Of a stretch of DNA of 64,000 nt, positions 34,434-44,837 are shown piece by piece. Every line of letters begins with the position of its first letter. Positions within the stretch are counted from its first letter, which is position 1. Origin of the DNA: Mycetocola manganoxydans (GTDB taxonomy: Bacteria > Actinomycetota > Actinomycetes > Actinomycetales > Microbacteriaceae); NCBI RefSeq assembly GCF_003667545.1, contig NZ_RCUV01000001.1:124001-188000 (forward strand), written 5' to 3'. The position numbers and the translations under genes were made by a program. The notes under the pieces were generated by a model. The model was not told the origin of the DNA. It was given only the letters and a program-made list of their open reading frames with translations, and did not search any database.

Positions 34434-35969
34434 ATGCCGCATGTCCATCTGCGACCTGGCTGCCACCTCGCCGTGACCTGGGGGGTCTCCGATTCCTTCG
34501 GCGGGATGACCGGTGCCCTGCTGCACCGCTCCCGTGCGTTCGTCCGGCTCGGCGGAGTCGCCGTCGACGTCGTCACCTTCGATCTCCGGCCGGACTATCC
34601 GGCTCTTGAGCCGCGCCTGCGTGCCTCAGGAGAACTGATCGACGGCATGACGCTGACGAACCTCTGGGACTGGCTGGTCGGCACGCTCCCCCGCTCGGAC
34701 ACTGACGACAAGGCCGCCGCCAGGCGGGTTCCATTCACGCCTCTCGACAACGACCCGACGTACGAATCGGTCGTCAGAGACGGGCGCGAGATCATGCGCA
34801 TCCGCTCGGACGGAAACGGCAACCCGCTTCAGGTCGACCACTACCGCGCGAACGGCTCCCTCGCCGTCTCGGACCGTCGTGACATTCGCGAGCCGGGAAC
34901 CACCGGGGGCCGGGTGATCGTCTGGTGCGACGCCGACGGCACCCCCGCGCGCCGGTGGCGCAGCGCCCGGTCGTTGTACCGGTGGTGGCTCGACCAGCTT
35001 CGCGACCATCGGCCGACCACGCTGATCGTCGACAGCAAGACCAGTGCACGGTTCGTGCTCGGATACCGTAGGCCGGACCTCATCACCCTGCATGTGGTGC
35101 ACGCATCTCACCGCCAGGGGGTGACCGATCCCCTGCAGGTGCGGGCGTCGCGCGCCGACGTGTTCCGGACTCCGGACGGGTTCGACCGCATCGTGTTCCT
35201 CACCGAGCGCCAGCGCGATGACGCGCGGTTGATCCTCGGCACGGACGCCCCGCTCGCCGTCATCCCGAATGGACGGGACGTCTCGCCAGGCGAACGCGGA
35301 CCCATCGACCGCGATCTGACGCGGGGAGTCGTTCTGGCATCTCTCGACAAGCGCAAACGCGTTGAGCATGCGGTGAAAGCGGTCGCAGCGATGAGCGGAC
35401 GTGTGTCGCTCGACGTGTTCGGAGACGGTCCTGAGCGGGCGAAGGTCGAACGAACCGTCGCTGCGACAGACGCCAGCGTCGTCCTGCACGGTTATCGATC
35501 CGGCGCGAGCCGTGAACTGGCGGACGCCTCCTTCTTGCTCCTCACCTCACGCAGTGAAGGTCTCCCCCTCGTCCTCGTCGAGGCGATGGCGAGCGGATGC
35601 CTGCCCATCGCGTACGACATCCCTTACGGCCCGGCCGACATCATCCGCAACGGACACAACGGGTATCTCGTTCCTGCGGGTGACGTCGCCGGTCTCACCG
35701 CGGCGATCGAGCAACTTCTCGCGCTCCCAGCCGCGCGCGTCGCCGCGATGCGACGTCAGGCGATCCGCACCGCGGAACGCTTCTCGGACGAATCCGTTAC
35801 CCGGCGGTGGGCACGAGAGATCGATCGGGCTGCGATGCAGCGCGGGCTCCCACCCGCCGCGCCAGCGCGTGCGCTGGCTTTTCGACTGCGGCGTGGAATG
35901 CGACGGAGACTGCGAAAGTTGCCGGGAGCGCAACGGCTGAAACGAGCCACCATCGACCGTCTCCGATGA
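34434..35969 (+). CDS. Glycosyltransferase, TagE/TarM-like (GT4)
   Basis: A 511-residue protein resembling poly(glycerol-phosphate) or teichoic-acid glycosyltransferases. An N-terminal domain (about 1-200) precedes a GT-B fold whose C-terminal lobe includes DVFGDGPERAKVE and the donor-binding SRSEGLPLVLVEAMASG (about 365-385). The final 45 residues are very basic, perhaps for membrane binding. It probably decorates a cell-wall polymer with a hexose. A GGAGG lies 8 nt before the ATG. Its last 173 bp overlap the antiparallel acyltransferase gene. Confidence 0.8.
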   Translation: MPHVHLRPGCHLAVTWGVSDSFGGMTGALLHRSRAFVRLGGVAVDVVTFDLRPDYPALEPRLRASGELIDGMTLTNLWDWLVGTLPRSDTDDKAAARRVPFTPLDNDPTYESVVRDGREIMRIRSDGNGNPLQVDHYRANGSLAVSDRRDIREPGTTGGRVIVWCDADGTPARRWRSARSLYRWWLDQLRDHRPTTLIVDSKTSARFVLGYRRPDLITLHVVHASHRQGVTDPLQVRASRADVFRTPDGFDRIVFLTERQRDDARLILGTDAPLAVIPNGRDVSPGERGPIDRDLTRGVVLASLDKRKRVEHAVKAVAAMSGRVSLDVFGDGPERAKVERTVAATDASVVLHGYRSGASRELADASFLLLTSRSEGLPLVLVEAMASGCLPIAYDIPYGPADIIRNGHNGYLVPAGDVAGLTAAIEQLLALPAARVAAMRRQAIRTAERFSDESVTRRWAREIDRAAMQRGLPPAAPARALAFRLRRGMRRRLRKLPGAQRLKRATIDRLR

Positions 35970-36960
35970 GGTAGGCAACCGTCGCGAGCACCGGAATGTG
36001 CACGAGGTACAGGCTGAACGACACCTTGCCGAGCCAGCGCGGCAGTGGTGAGTCCAGAAGGCGTTCAGCCAGGGGCGACACGATCGCAACGACGATGAGT
36101 CCGGCCGCGCCGAACCCGGCGAGCCCCCAGAGAACAGCGCTGACCTGCGATCCGGCGGGTGCGATCGGCCGGGCGAGCCAACTGGTGATCAGGACTGCGG
36201 ACGACGACACGGCGAGCGCAGCCCAGACCCAGCCGCCGTACCGCTCGTGGACCGATGCACCCCACGCTCGAAGCCGGTCGAGGTTCGCGGCGATCAGGGT
36301 GCCGAGGAAGAAGGTCGGCAGATAGACGAGCGCATCGAGTTCGAGAACGCGGCCGAGGACCATGGCACCGCCGCTGACGAACACGGCAAGGCCGACGTGC
36401 CTGCCGACCGCCCTGGTGGCCACGATGAAGACCGGAAGAAGAAGCGAGAAAAGGACCTCCCAGCGCAGCGACCACAGGACGTTGTTGAGCGTGTAGGTCT
36501 CGGGGAGCAATGTCGCCTCACCGAGCAGGAGTGACAACGGGGCCTCGTCCGCGTTGCGCTTCTCCAGCCAGCTGTCAGCCGTGACCTGGCCGTCGGCATG
36601 CGGGACCAGGAGGATGAATGCCGCAGCCAGAAGCAGGGATGCCACGACGGGAAGATAGAGGCGGACCAGCCGGCTCGGGTAGTACGCCAACCAGTCGAAA
36701 CCGTTGCGGAGGGCTGGGAGGGCAACGACGAGTCCGCTGAGAACGAAGAACACGAGGACCGCTTCGGTTCCGGCGGTGACGAGTTTGAGCGGGGATTGGG
36801 TGAGCCACTCCCACGCACCGGGGATCTGCTCGAGAGCGGGACGCGCAACGAGCGTGTGGTGGTACAGCAGGACGACGACCGCCGCGATCCCCCGCACACC
36901 GTCGAGCGAGGCGATCCGCCCTGACCGGGCAGTGCCCGGGACCCGTGAAGAATGCATCAT
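35797..36960 (-). CDS. Acyltransferase family 3 membrane protein
   Basis: A 387-residue integral membrane acyltransferase with about ten helices. The conserved N-terminal block LDGVRGIAAVVVLLYHH holds catalytic His34/His35; VFFVLSGLV follows. Such proteins O-acetylate or succinylate sugars on the outer face of the membrane, likely on the glycan made here. The 3' end overlaps the glycosyltransferase gene by 173 bp in antiparallel orientation. MM start codons; the second ATG is 6 nt after a TACAGT -10-like hexamer. Confidence 0.88.
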   Translation of the reverse strand: MMHSSRVPGTARSGRIASLDGVRGIAAVVVLLYHHTLVARPALEQIPGAWEWLTQSPLKLVTAGTEAVLVFFVLSGLVVALPALRNGFDWLAYYPSRLVRLYLPVVASLLLAAAFILLVPHADGQVTADSWLEKRNADEAPLSLLLGEATLLPETYTLNNVLWSLRWEVLFSLLLPVFIVATRAVGRHVGLAVFVSGGAMVLGRVLELDALVYLPTFFLGTLIAANLDRLRAWGASVHERYGGWVWAALAVSSSAVLITSWLARPIAPAGSQVSAVLWGLAGFGAAGLIVVAIVSPLAERLLDSPLPRWLGKVSFSLYLVHIPVLATVAYLIGDGRWWLVSAVALPATFAVSVAFHAAVEKPAHALARRVGARAASQPDRSLVPTAG

Positions 36961-37103
36961 TCAACTGTAGGCAGAGCAACATGGACAGACGCTGGGTTGA
37001 CGACGCCCTCGCCTATACTTGCGACGAACCGAGGCGCGACCCGCCCATTCGTCGAGCCAGGCCGTTCCGGCCAGAATTGCGTGGATGTTGTGAGAGAACC
37101 GTG

Positions 37104-38336
37104 GTGAGCCGTCGGCGCCTGCTCGGGTTCACCGGCGGTTACGGGGCATCGGTCATCATCAGCGGCGTCATCAGCATCGGTGTGCTCCCGGTCATCATCG
37201 TCTTTGCCGGCGAAGCAGTGTGGGCTGAGATCGCCGTGGCCCAGGGCGTCGCCGGCTTCGCCTACGTGCTCGTGATCTTCGGTTGGGGCGTCACCGGTCC
37301 GACCGACGTCGCCAGCCTCGAGCCAGCAGACCGTGGCCGGTATTACCTCGATTCCCTGATCAGCCGGATCTGGCTTCTCGCCGTTGTGCTTCCCCCGGCG
37401 ATCGTGATCGCACTCCTGTTCGGCAGCGCATATCCCCTCGTCACGGCGTTCACGGTGGTGACCGGGCTCGTATCGGGGTTGTCCGGCGCCTGGTTTTTCG
37501 TCGGAGAGGCGAGCCCCGGTCGGTACTTCTTCCTCGACCTCGTTCCCAAGAGCATCGGAACTCTCGCCGGAGCGGGACTGCTCATGATCACCGGCAACGC
37601 CCTGTGGTTCATCCTCGTGCAGGGACTCGGTGCTGTCGCCGCGCTCATCGTCACCACGGTGAGTATCAGCAGCCGCTACCCGGGCTGGGCGCGTGACCTG
37701 TCAGCACGGGGAGCATTCGCGCGACTGTCCGGGCAGTCGGCCGCGGTTGCCATGTCGCTCACGAGCGCAATCTACGTCAACCTTCCGATCCTCATCGTCG
37801 GCGCATTCGCCGGTACCCAGGTCACCGCAGCGTACGCGCTCGCGGAGAGGATCATGCGTTTCGGCCTCATGGCGACCCGCCCCATCGTGCAGGTGTCGCA
37901 AAGCTTCGTCCCGGCCAAACCCGAAGAAGAACAGGCTCGCCGCGCCCGGGTGGTGACGAAGATCGCCGCACTCACCGGTCTCGCCGGCGGCATCGCCTAC
38001 GCCGCCGCAACGCCCTGGATCGTCGACCTGTTCTCGGGGAGCGGCCTCTCCATTCCGTTTGCTCTCTCGATCCCACTGGGAATCGCGCTCGCCGCCATGC
38101 TTGTCTCCCAGATCACCGGGTTCGCGTGCCTCACCGCCTTCGGCCAGACCCGCGCTCTGGCCACGAGCACCATCGCCGGCGCAATCACCGGCGCCGTCCT
38201 CCTCGTGCCCCTCATGCTCGCTTTCGGCACTCCGGGGATCGCAGCGGGGCTCGCGGTCTCTGAGGTCGTCGTCCTGATCGTTCAGCTCTCCCGCCTTCGG
38301 CCTTTCCTCCGGCAGCGCGATACCCTGACTGCATGA
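37104..38336 (+). CDS. Wzx-like oligosaccharide flippase
   Basis: A 410-residue protein with about 12 membrane helices, similar to polysaccharide-biosynthesis/MATE-like flippases that move lipid-linked glycan units across the membrane. A typical motif is YALAERIMRFGL in the middle. The GTG at 37104 is chosen over 37101 for better spacing to GAGAG; the difference is one codon. It starts a plus-strand operon: its stop overlaps the first ligase-like start (ATGA). The 143-bp gap upstream is presumably a divergent promoter region shared with the acyltransferase. Confidence 0.85.
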   Translation: MSRRRLLGFTGGYGASVIISGVISIGVLPVIIVFAGEAVWAEIAVAQGVAGFAYVLVIFGWGVTGPTDVASLEPADRGRYYLDSLISRIWLLAVVLPPAIVIALLFGSAYPLVTAFTVVTGLVSGLSGAWFFVGEASPGRYFFLDLVPKSIGTLAGAGLLMITGNALWFILVQGLGAVAALIVTTVSISSRYPGWARDLSARGAFARLSGQSAAVAMSLTSAIYVNLPILIVGAFAGTQVTAAYALAERIMRFGLMATRPIVQVSQSFVPAKPEEEQARRARVVTKIAALTGLAGGIAYAAATPWIVDLFSGSGLSIPFALSIPLGIALAAMLVSQITGFACLTAFGQTRALATSTIAGAITGAVLLVPLMLAFGTPGIAAGLAVSEVVVLIVQLSRLRPFLRQRDTLTA

Positions 38337-39673
38337 CCTCGCCGATCGTCGCGCCACCCGAAGCGCTCTCGACTCCGCGACTGTGGGCATCCGGGATCGC
38401 CACCCTCGCGCTGTTCATCGCCCTGGCTGGAGACGCGGTGCGCCACGTGCTCGGGCTCTGGGGTTTCGTCGGCGTGAGCATCCTGGTGGCGGTGGCTGCG
38501 CTTGTCGTTTTTCTCCGGTTGCGTCCGGTCTGGGATCGCCGCCGCATTCCGAAAGCCCTTCTCGCCTTCGTCGTTTTCGCCGTGCTTTCTCTCGCGTGGT
38601 CGGCGTACCCGGGCGCGAGCGTCTTCACGCTCGCCGGCATGCTGGTCTGCAGCTTCATCGGGATCTTCCTGGCGCTGACGTTCGACTGGCCGGAGGTCGT
38701 CCGCGTGCTCGCGAACGCGATCAAGTGGATCCTCGCCCTGTCGATCCTGTTCGAGCTCTGGGTTTCGCTCGTCATCCGTGACAGGGTGCTGCCGTTCTGG
38801 ATCGACTACGGCGACGAGGAACCGCCGCTTCTCGCCTTCTGGTCACGGAATCTCCTCTTCGAAGGCGGAAAGATCCAGGGCATCCTCGGCAATTCGAACC
38901 TGCTCGGCATCATCGCCCTGTTCGGCCTGATCGTCTTCTCGCTGCAATGGGCCGCAGGCACTGTGCGCCGCTGGTCCGCCATCAGCTGGCTCGTTCTCGC
39001 CGCGCTCGCGTTCGCTCTGACGCGCTCGAGCACCATGATCATCGCACTCGTGGCCGTTGCCATCGTGCTGGCTGCAGCACTGCTCATCCGCAGCGCAGGA
39101 ACGCCGGCCGGAAGAACTCCGGTCTATCTGGGACTCCTCGGCGCCCTCGCAATCGCAATCGCGGGAGCCGTCCTGTTCCGCGATCAACTGCTCGGCTTGC
39201 TCGGCAAGAGCGACGATCTCACCGGGCGGCTGACGATCTGGGACACCGTCCTGAGCACCGCTGCCCACAGGCCATGGTTCGGCTGGGGCTACTCCAGCCC
39301 CTGGATCCCGTGGGTCGAACCGTTCAATGATCTCGTGGTGCGCCGGGGAGTGCTTCAACTGCACGCGCATAACGCGTGGCTGGATGTCTGGCTGCAGCTC
39401 GGTTTCGTCGGCCTCATCCTCTTCACCGCCGTGATCGTTTCCGTCACCTGGCGGGCGTGGTTTGCCGCTGTCGACCGCCCTCGCGTCGACATCGTCGACA
39501 CCCACCCCTATTCCCCGCTGTCGCTCCTCCCGATCCTCTTTCTCGTCGTTCTGCTCGTGCAATCGCTCGCCGAGAGCCGCATCCTCATCGAATCGGGATG
39601 GGTGCTTCTGGTCCTCTTCGCGGTCGCCACCAAGCAGCAAACCGTCACGCGCCCATCGGCGCTCGGGCGATGA
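38333..39673 (+). CDS. O-antigen ligase/polymerase-like membrane protein 1
   Basis: A 446-residue membrane protein with about 11 helices and a large extracytoplasmic loop near the C-terminal half, as in WaaL/Wzy proteins. The loop region includes TGRLTIWDTVLSTAAHRPWFGWGYSSP, shown here only as its key TGR...W...P.FG.G pattern common to the family. It would polymerise or transfer lipid-linked glycans outside the membrane. It starts within the flippase stop and its stop overlaps the next paralogue. Confidence 0.85.
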   Translation: MTSPIVAPPEALSTPRLWASGIATLALFIALAGDAVRHVLGLWGFVGVSILVAVAALVVFLRLRPVWDRRRIPKALLAFVVFAVLSLAWSAYPGASVFTLAGMLVCSFIGIFLALTFDWPEVVRVLANAIKWILALSILFELWVSLVIRDRVLPFWIDYGDEEPPLLAFWSRNLLFEGGKIQGILGNSNLLGIIALFGLIVFSLQWAAGTVRRWSAISWLVLAALAFALTRSSTMIIALVAVAIVLAAALLIRSAGTPAGRTPVYLGLLGALAIAIAGAVLFRDQLLGLLGKSDDLTGRLTIWDTVLSTAAHRPWFGWGYSSPWIPWVEPFNDLVVRRGVLQLHAHNAWLDVWLQLGFVGLILFTAVIVSVTWRAWFAAVDRPRVDIVDTHPYSPLSLLPILFLVVLLVQSLAESRILIESGWVLLVLFAVATKQQTVTRPSALGR

Positions 39674-41004
39674 GCAACTCGCGCGGGGCGCGTCCGTCCC
39701 GCCTGCAGTCGATCGAGGAGACTCTCGGATCGGCTCCTGTCGCTCAGGCTCTGGCCTGGTGCATCGTTGGAGTCGCGTTCGGTGCGCCTGCGCTCGGCCG
39801 TGTCATCGGCGTACCGGGGCTGACCGCGATGCTCGTGACCCTCGCCATCGGATCCATCGTGGTTCTCGTCGCACGCCGCCGATTCCTCGACTGGCACGGA
39901 TTGCTTCCTCTCTCGATCCTTGCCTTCATCATCTGGTGTGCCATCTCGGCTGCCTGGTCCGGATATCCGGCCGACACGCTCGAAGGGCTCTTCACGCTCA
40001 CGGTGTACGCGTTCCTCGGGCTCACCGTCGCTCTCACCAGGGACCTGATCCAGATCGTGCGCACGACGGGAGGCGTCCTGCGCGTGTTGCTGAGCGCATC
40101 CCTGCTTCTTGAGGTGGCCAGCGGGGTCATCTTCGATCGTCCGATCGGGTTCCTCGGGGTCGAGGGACTGCTCGCGTCCGGTGGACCCATCCAGGGACTC
40201 TTCGAGACCAGGAACCTGCTCGGTATGGTCACGTCGATCGCGCTCGTCACCTTCATCATCGAGTGGCGCACCCGCTCCGTCCCCAAGCCTGTCGCCCAGT
40301 ACTCGGTCGCGATCGCGCTGCTCTGCCTCATCTTCAGCGGCTCACCGGTCACCCTCATCGTCGTCGTGATCCTCGGCGTCGCGTCCCTCGCGCTCTACGG
40401 TCTTCGCCGGGCACGACCGGACGCCCGCCGGGTATTCCAGGTCGCGTTGCTCGCCGCGGGATCACTCTCGCTCGTGATCGCCTACGCGACGCGAACACGA
40501 ATCATCGATCTGCTCAACGCGGGGAGCGAATTCGAGGTGCGCTACCGTCTCTGGCTGAGCGTCTGGAACTTCATCCAGATCCACCCGCTGGAGGGCTGGG
40601 GTTGGGCCGGCAGCTGGCCGCTCGGCGAGGCACCGTACAACTACATCATCTGGACGGTCGGCCGCGAACACATCTCCGCCCTCAATGCCTTCCTCGACGT
40701 CTACCTCCAGGTGGGGCTCGTCGGCATCTTCTCGTTCATCCTGCTCTGCGGATTCGCCTTCCTTCGGAGCTGGCTCCTCGCCTCGAACAAACGCAGCACC
40801 GTCTACGTCTGGCCCGCCCTCGTCCTCGTCGCACTGCTCGCTACGGGCATGTCGGAGAGCTTCCTCCTCGACGAATCCGGCTGGTTGCTGCTCGTCATCT
40901 GCGCCGTGAAGGGTTCGCAGGGGATGAGCTGGCGATCCCGCCTGCCGGAAAAGCCGCCGCCACCGCGGGCGCCAGGCGCGTCGCATCCCGAATCTCTCGC
41001 CTGA
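39670..41004 (+). CDS. O-antigen ligase/polymerase-like membrane protein 2
   Basis: A 444-residue second WaaL/Wzy-type protein directly after the first, with an ATGA overlap. It has about 11 helices and the same loop pattern (RYRLWLSVWNF followed by HPLEGWGWAGSW). The pair probably divides polymerase and ligase tasks or serves two chains; this is inference. The ATG at 39670 is chosen by coupling to the previous stop. The next gene, glfT2, follows 100 bp later on the same strand. Confidence 0.85.
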   Translation: MSNSRGARPSRLQSIEETLGSAPVAQALAWCIVGVAFGAPALGRVIGVPGLTAMLVTLAIGSIVVLVARRRFLDWHGLLPLSILAFIIWCAISAAWSGYPADTLEGLFTLTVYAFLGLTVALTRDLIQIVRTTGGVLRVLLSASLLLEVASGVIFDRPIGFLGVEGLLASGGPIQGLFETRNLLGMVTSIALVTFIIEWRTRSVPKPVAQYSVAIALLCLIFSGSPVTLIVVVILGVASLALYGLRRARPDARRVFQVALLAAGSLSLVIAYATRTRIIDLLNAGSEFEVRYRLWLSVWNFIQIHPLEGWGWAGSWPLGEAPYNYIIWTVGREHISALNAFLDVYLQVGLVGIFSFILLCGFAFLRSWLLASNKRSTVYVWPALVLVALLATGMSESFLLDESGWLLLVICAVKGSQGMSWRSRLPEKPPPPRAPGASHPESLA

Positions 41005-41104
41005 ATCGCCCAGCGTCGGGCGACTAGGCTCTGGAAGGCGGATTGTCGGTCCGGCTGCCATCATCACCATCGAACATCCACGGAATACGGAGTCCACAAG
41101 AATC

Positions 41105-43018
41105 GTGACGAACTGGTCAACACTCCACAATGTCGTCTTCTCCACCGATGGCGACCCCGATGTCCTGCCACTTTATGCAGACCCGGAGACCTGGACGCAG
41201 ATCGGCGAGGAAACCGTCAAGATCAGCGAGAACGCGCACATCGAAGACGTCCTGTCGCGGTCGAGCATGAGGATTCGCGCCGGAAGGCGGGTGTCGTTCG
41301 CGAGCTACTTCAACGCCTTCCCCGCGTCATACTGGCAGCATTTCTCCAACGTCCGCTCGGTTCGGCTGACCCTCGCCACCACCGGTGCAGGAACGATCCT
41401 GGTCTACCGTTCCAACTCCCAGGGCATCCAGCAGAGCGTCACATCCCGTCCGATCAGCGGTTCGGCAGAGACCGTCGTCGATCTGCCGATCCAGTCGTTC
41501 GGCGACGGCGGATGGTACTGGTTCGACATCGTCGCCGAGAACGACGACGTCATCCTCAATCGCGGCGTCTGGTCAACCCAGGCGGAACCCGTCGTCAACG
41601 GAAAAGTGTCACTCGGCATCACGACGTTCAACAAGCCGGACTATTGCGTAGCCACGCTTGCTGCGCTCGAGGAAAGCGACGAGCTGCTCGCCGAGATCGA
41701 CCGCATTTTCATCGTCGACCAGGGGAACCAGAGGGTCGCGGATGAAGCAGCGTACCCCGAACTCGCCGCACGCCTGGGCGACCAGCTCCAGGTACTCACG
41801 CAGTCGAACCTGGGCGGTTCCGGCGGATTCGCCCGCTCGATGGCCGAGACGCTCGCACGCCCCGAGAGCGACTTCGTGCTCCTCCTCGACGACGATGTGA
41901 AGGTGGAGCCGGAGAGCATCCTGCGTGCCCTCCGCTTCGCGAGGCACAGCCGCCGCCCGACCATCGTCGGCGGGCACATGTTCGACCTGCTCGACCGCCC
42001 GGTGATGCACGCCTTCGCCGAGGTGATCGACCCGGCACCGTTCGTCTGGCAGACCCAGTTCAAGGACAGCTTCCCGCACGACTTCCGTCGCTCGAACCTG
42101 CGCCAGACTCGGATGCTGCACGCCAGGATGGACTCCGACTACAACGGCTGGTGGTTCTGCCTGATCCCGACGGCGGTCATCCGTGAGGCCGGGCTCGCCC
42201 TCCCCGCGTTCATCAAATGGGACGACGCCGAATACAGCCTGCGGGCGCGCGAGCACGGGTTCCCCACCGTCAGCTTCCCCGGGGCTGCGCTCTGGCACGT
42301 CTCGTGGATCGACAAGGACGACGCCATCGACTGGCAGGCGTACTTCCACCAGCGCAACCGCTTCGTGGCCGCCCTCCTGCACTCTCGCCACAAAAACGGC
42401 GGCAAGCTGCTCAAGGATTCGCGTCGGGCCGACCTCAAGCATCTCCTCTCGATGCAGTACTACGCCGTCGCCCTGCGCCACCAGGGACTCCGTGACGTCC
42501 TGACCGGCCCCGAACACATGCATCGGACGATGCCGACCCAACTCGGCAAACTCCGCGAGCAGGCCAGGAACTTCCGTGAGAAGAAGGTTCTGCGCTCTGA
42601 CGACGAGACCCCCATCACGAACCAGGGCAAACAGGTGTACAAGGCGCCGTCCGGCACCCAGCAGACCAAGGGCCCGCGTGGAATCCCGCTCGTCATCTAC
42701 ACGATCAAGATGATCGCGAGGCACTGGCTGAGCGACCCGTCGACGCGAGACCAGGAGCGCCCCCAGGTGGAACTGGCAAAGCGGGATGCCACCTGGTTCC
42801 GTGCGCCGACGTTCGACAGCGCACTGGTGTCGACGGCCGAGGGCTCCGGCAAGGTCTGGTATCTGCGCGACCGCCGCACGTTCCGGCGGATGCTGCGCGA
42901 GAGCATCCGTCTTCACCGCGAGATCGAGAAGAACTGGGACCGCCTCGCAAAGGAATACCAGGCGGCACTCCCCCGCATCACCTCGGTCGACGAGTGGCAG
43001 AACACGTTCGAGAAGTAG
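41105..43018 (+). CDS. glfT2: Galactofuranosyltransferase GlfT2
   Basis: A 637-residue enzyme, the same length as the mycobacterial protein. An N-terminal beta-rich domain (1-160) precedes a GT-A core with the metal-binding DDD at 262-264, the catalytic-region WDD at 372-374, and His398 in LWHVSW. A helical C-terminal region follows. GlfT2 polymerises galactofuranose from UDP-Galf onto lipid-linked acceptors at the membrane. The start is GTG. It faces glf across a terminator. Confidence 0.92.
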   Translation: MTNWSTLHNVVFSTDGDPDVLPLYADPETWTQIGEETVKISENAHIEDVLSRSSMRIRAGRRVSFASYFNAFPASYWQHFSNVRSVRLTLATTGAGTILVYRSNSQGIQQSVTSRPISGSAETVVDLPIQSFGDGGWYWFDIVAENDDVILNRGVWSTQAEPVVNGKVSLGITTFNKPDYCVATLAALEESDELLAEIDRIFIVDQGNQRVADEAAYPELAARLGDQLQVLTQSNLGGSGGFARSMAETLARPESDFVLLLDDDVKVEPESILRALRFARHSRRPTIVGGHMFDLLDRPVMHAFAEVIDPAPFVWQTQFKDSFPHDFRRSNLRQTRMLHARMDSDYNGWWFCLIPTAVIREAGLALPAFIKWDDAEYSLRAREHGFPTVSFPGAALWHVSWIDKDDAIDWQAYFHQRNRFVAALLHSRHKNGGKLLKDSRRADLKHLLSMQYYAVALRHQGLRDVLTGPEHMHRTMPTQLGKLREQARNFREKKVLRSDDETPITNQGKQVYKAPSGTQQTKGPRGIPLVIYTIKMIARHWLSDPSTRDQERPQVELAKRDATWFRAPTFDSALVSTAEGSGKVWYLRDRRTFRRMLRESIRLHREIEKNWDRLAKEYQAALPRITSVDEWQNTFEK

Positions 43019-43028
43019 AACGAAACGG

Positions 43029-43068
43029 CGAAACCGCGCCGGCAGTCGAACTGCCTGGCGCGGTTTCG
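43029..43068. terminator. Bidirectional hairpin between glfT2 and glf
   Basis: Arms CGAAACCGCGCC / GGCGCGGTTTCG with an inner GGCAGT/ACTGCC pairing and one bulged T give an 18-bp stem. It lies between convergent stops at 43018 and 43079. Confidence 0.85.
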
Positions 43069-43078
43069 TCGTCTCCGG

Positions 43079-44317
<1,239 letters not shown>

Positions 44318-44391
44318 TCAGGCACCCAGCCTAACAATTCCGCGGGGCACTCCGCCCCGCCCCGCCAGCGGCCGGACGCGAGCAGCGGCGT

Positions 44392-44814
44392 TTACTCTGC
44401 GACGGCTGCTTCGTCGACAGTCGCTGAGCCGGGTGGGCCGGTCACGACGCAGGTGTACTCGGCGGGAATGGAGGTTCCGTCCGGGGTTGTAATCGTTCCC
44501 TGGAGGAAGACGTACCAGGCGTCGCCGTCCTGCTGCGTCGCGGCAGGTGTCGTCCACTCGAACTCCCCCGCGTCACCCGAGTCGGAGGTCTGGAAGTCGA
44601 TGCACGCGGTGGTCAGCTCCGCGACGGTCCACTCGGCCGGCGGGGCGGTCGTCGGAGCACTCGACGGCTCATCGCCGGGCGTCTGGGTCGGTGTTGGCGT
44701 TCGAGTCGCGCTCGGGGTGGTGGTGTTCGCCGGCTCAGGCGCCGAGCAGCCGGCCATGAGGAGACCGGCGACAAGCACGAGGCCGAGTGTCGACGCTGTT
44801 TTCCGAACCGGCAT
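44392..44814 (-). CDS. Small secreted lipoprotein
   Basis: A 140-residue protein with a signal peptide and lipobox LMAGCS (lipidated Cys near 23). A Thr/Pro/Ser-rich linker (about 28-60) and a small C-terminal domain with two cysteines (ACIDF and YTCVV) follow. I do not recognise the domain. It is anchored outside the membrane between glf and the nucleotide-sugar dehydrogenase gene, both on the same strand. The ATG at 44814 is 23 bp after the dehydrogenase stop. The gap 44237-44391 shows nothing further. Confidence 0.75.
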   Translation of the reverse strand: MPVRKTASTLGLVLVAGLLMAGCSAPEPANTTTPSATRTPTPTQTPGDEPSSAPTTAPPAEWTVAELTTACIDFQTSDSGDAGEFEWTTPAATQQDGDAWYVFLQGTITTPDGTSIPAEYTCVVTGPPGSATVDEAAVAE

Positions 44815-44837
44815 GGTGCCCCCTCTGTTGCGAACGA

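Noticed and set aside
36997-37019. TTGACG and TATACT as a promoter for the flippase operon
   Set aside because: The two hexamers are only 11 bp apart, too close for a sigma70 promoter. TATACT alone may still be a -10 but a matching -35 was not found.
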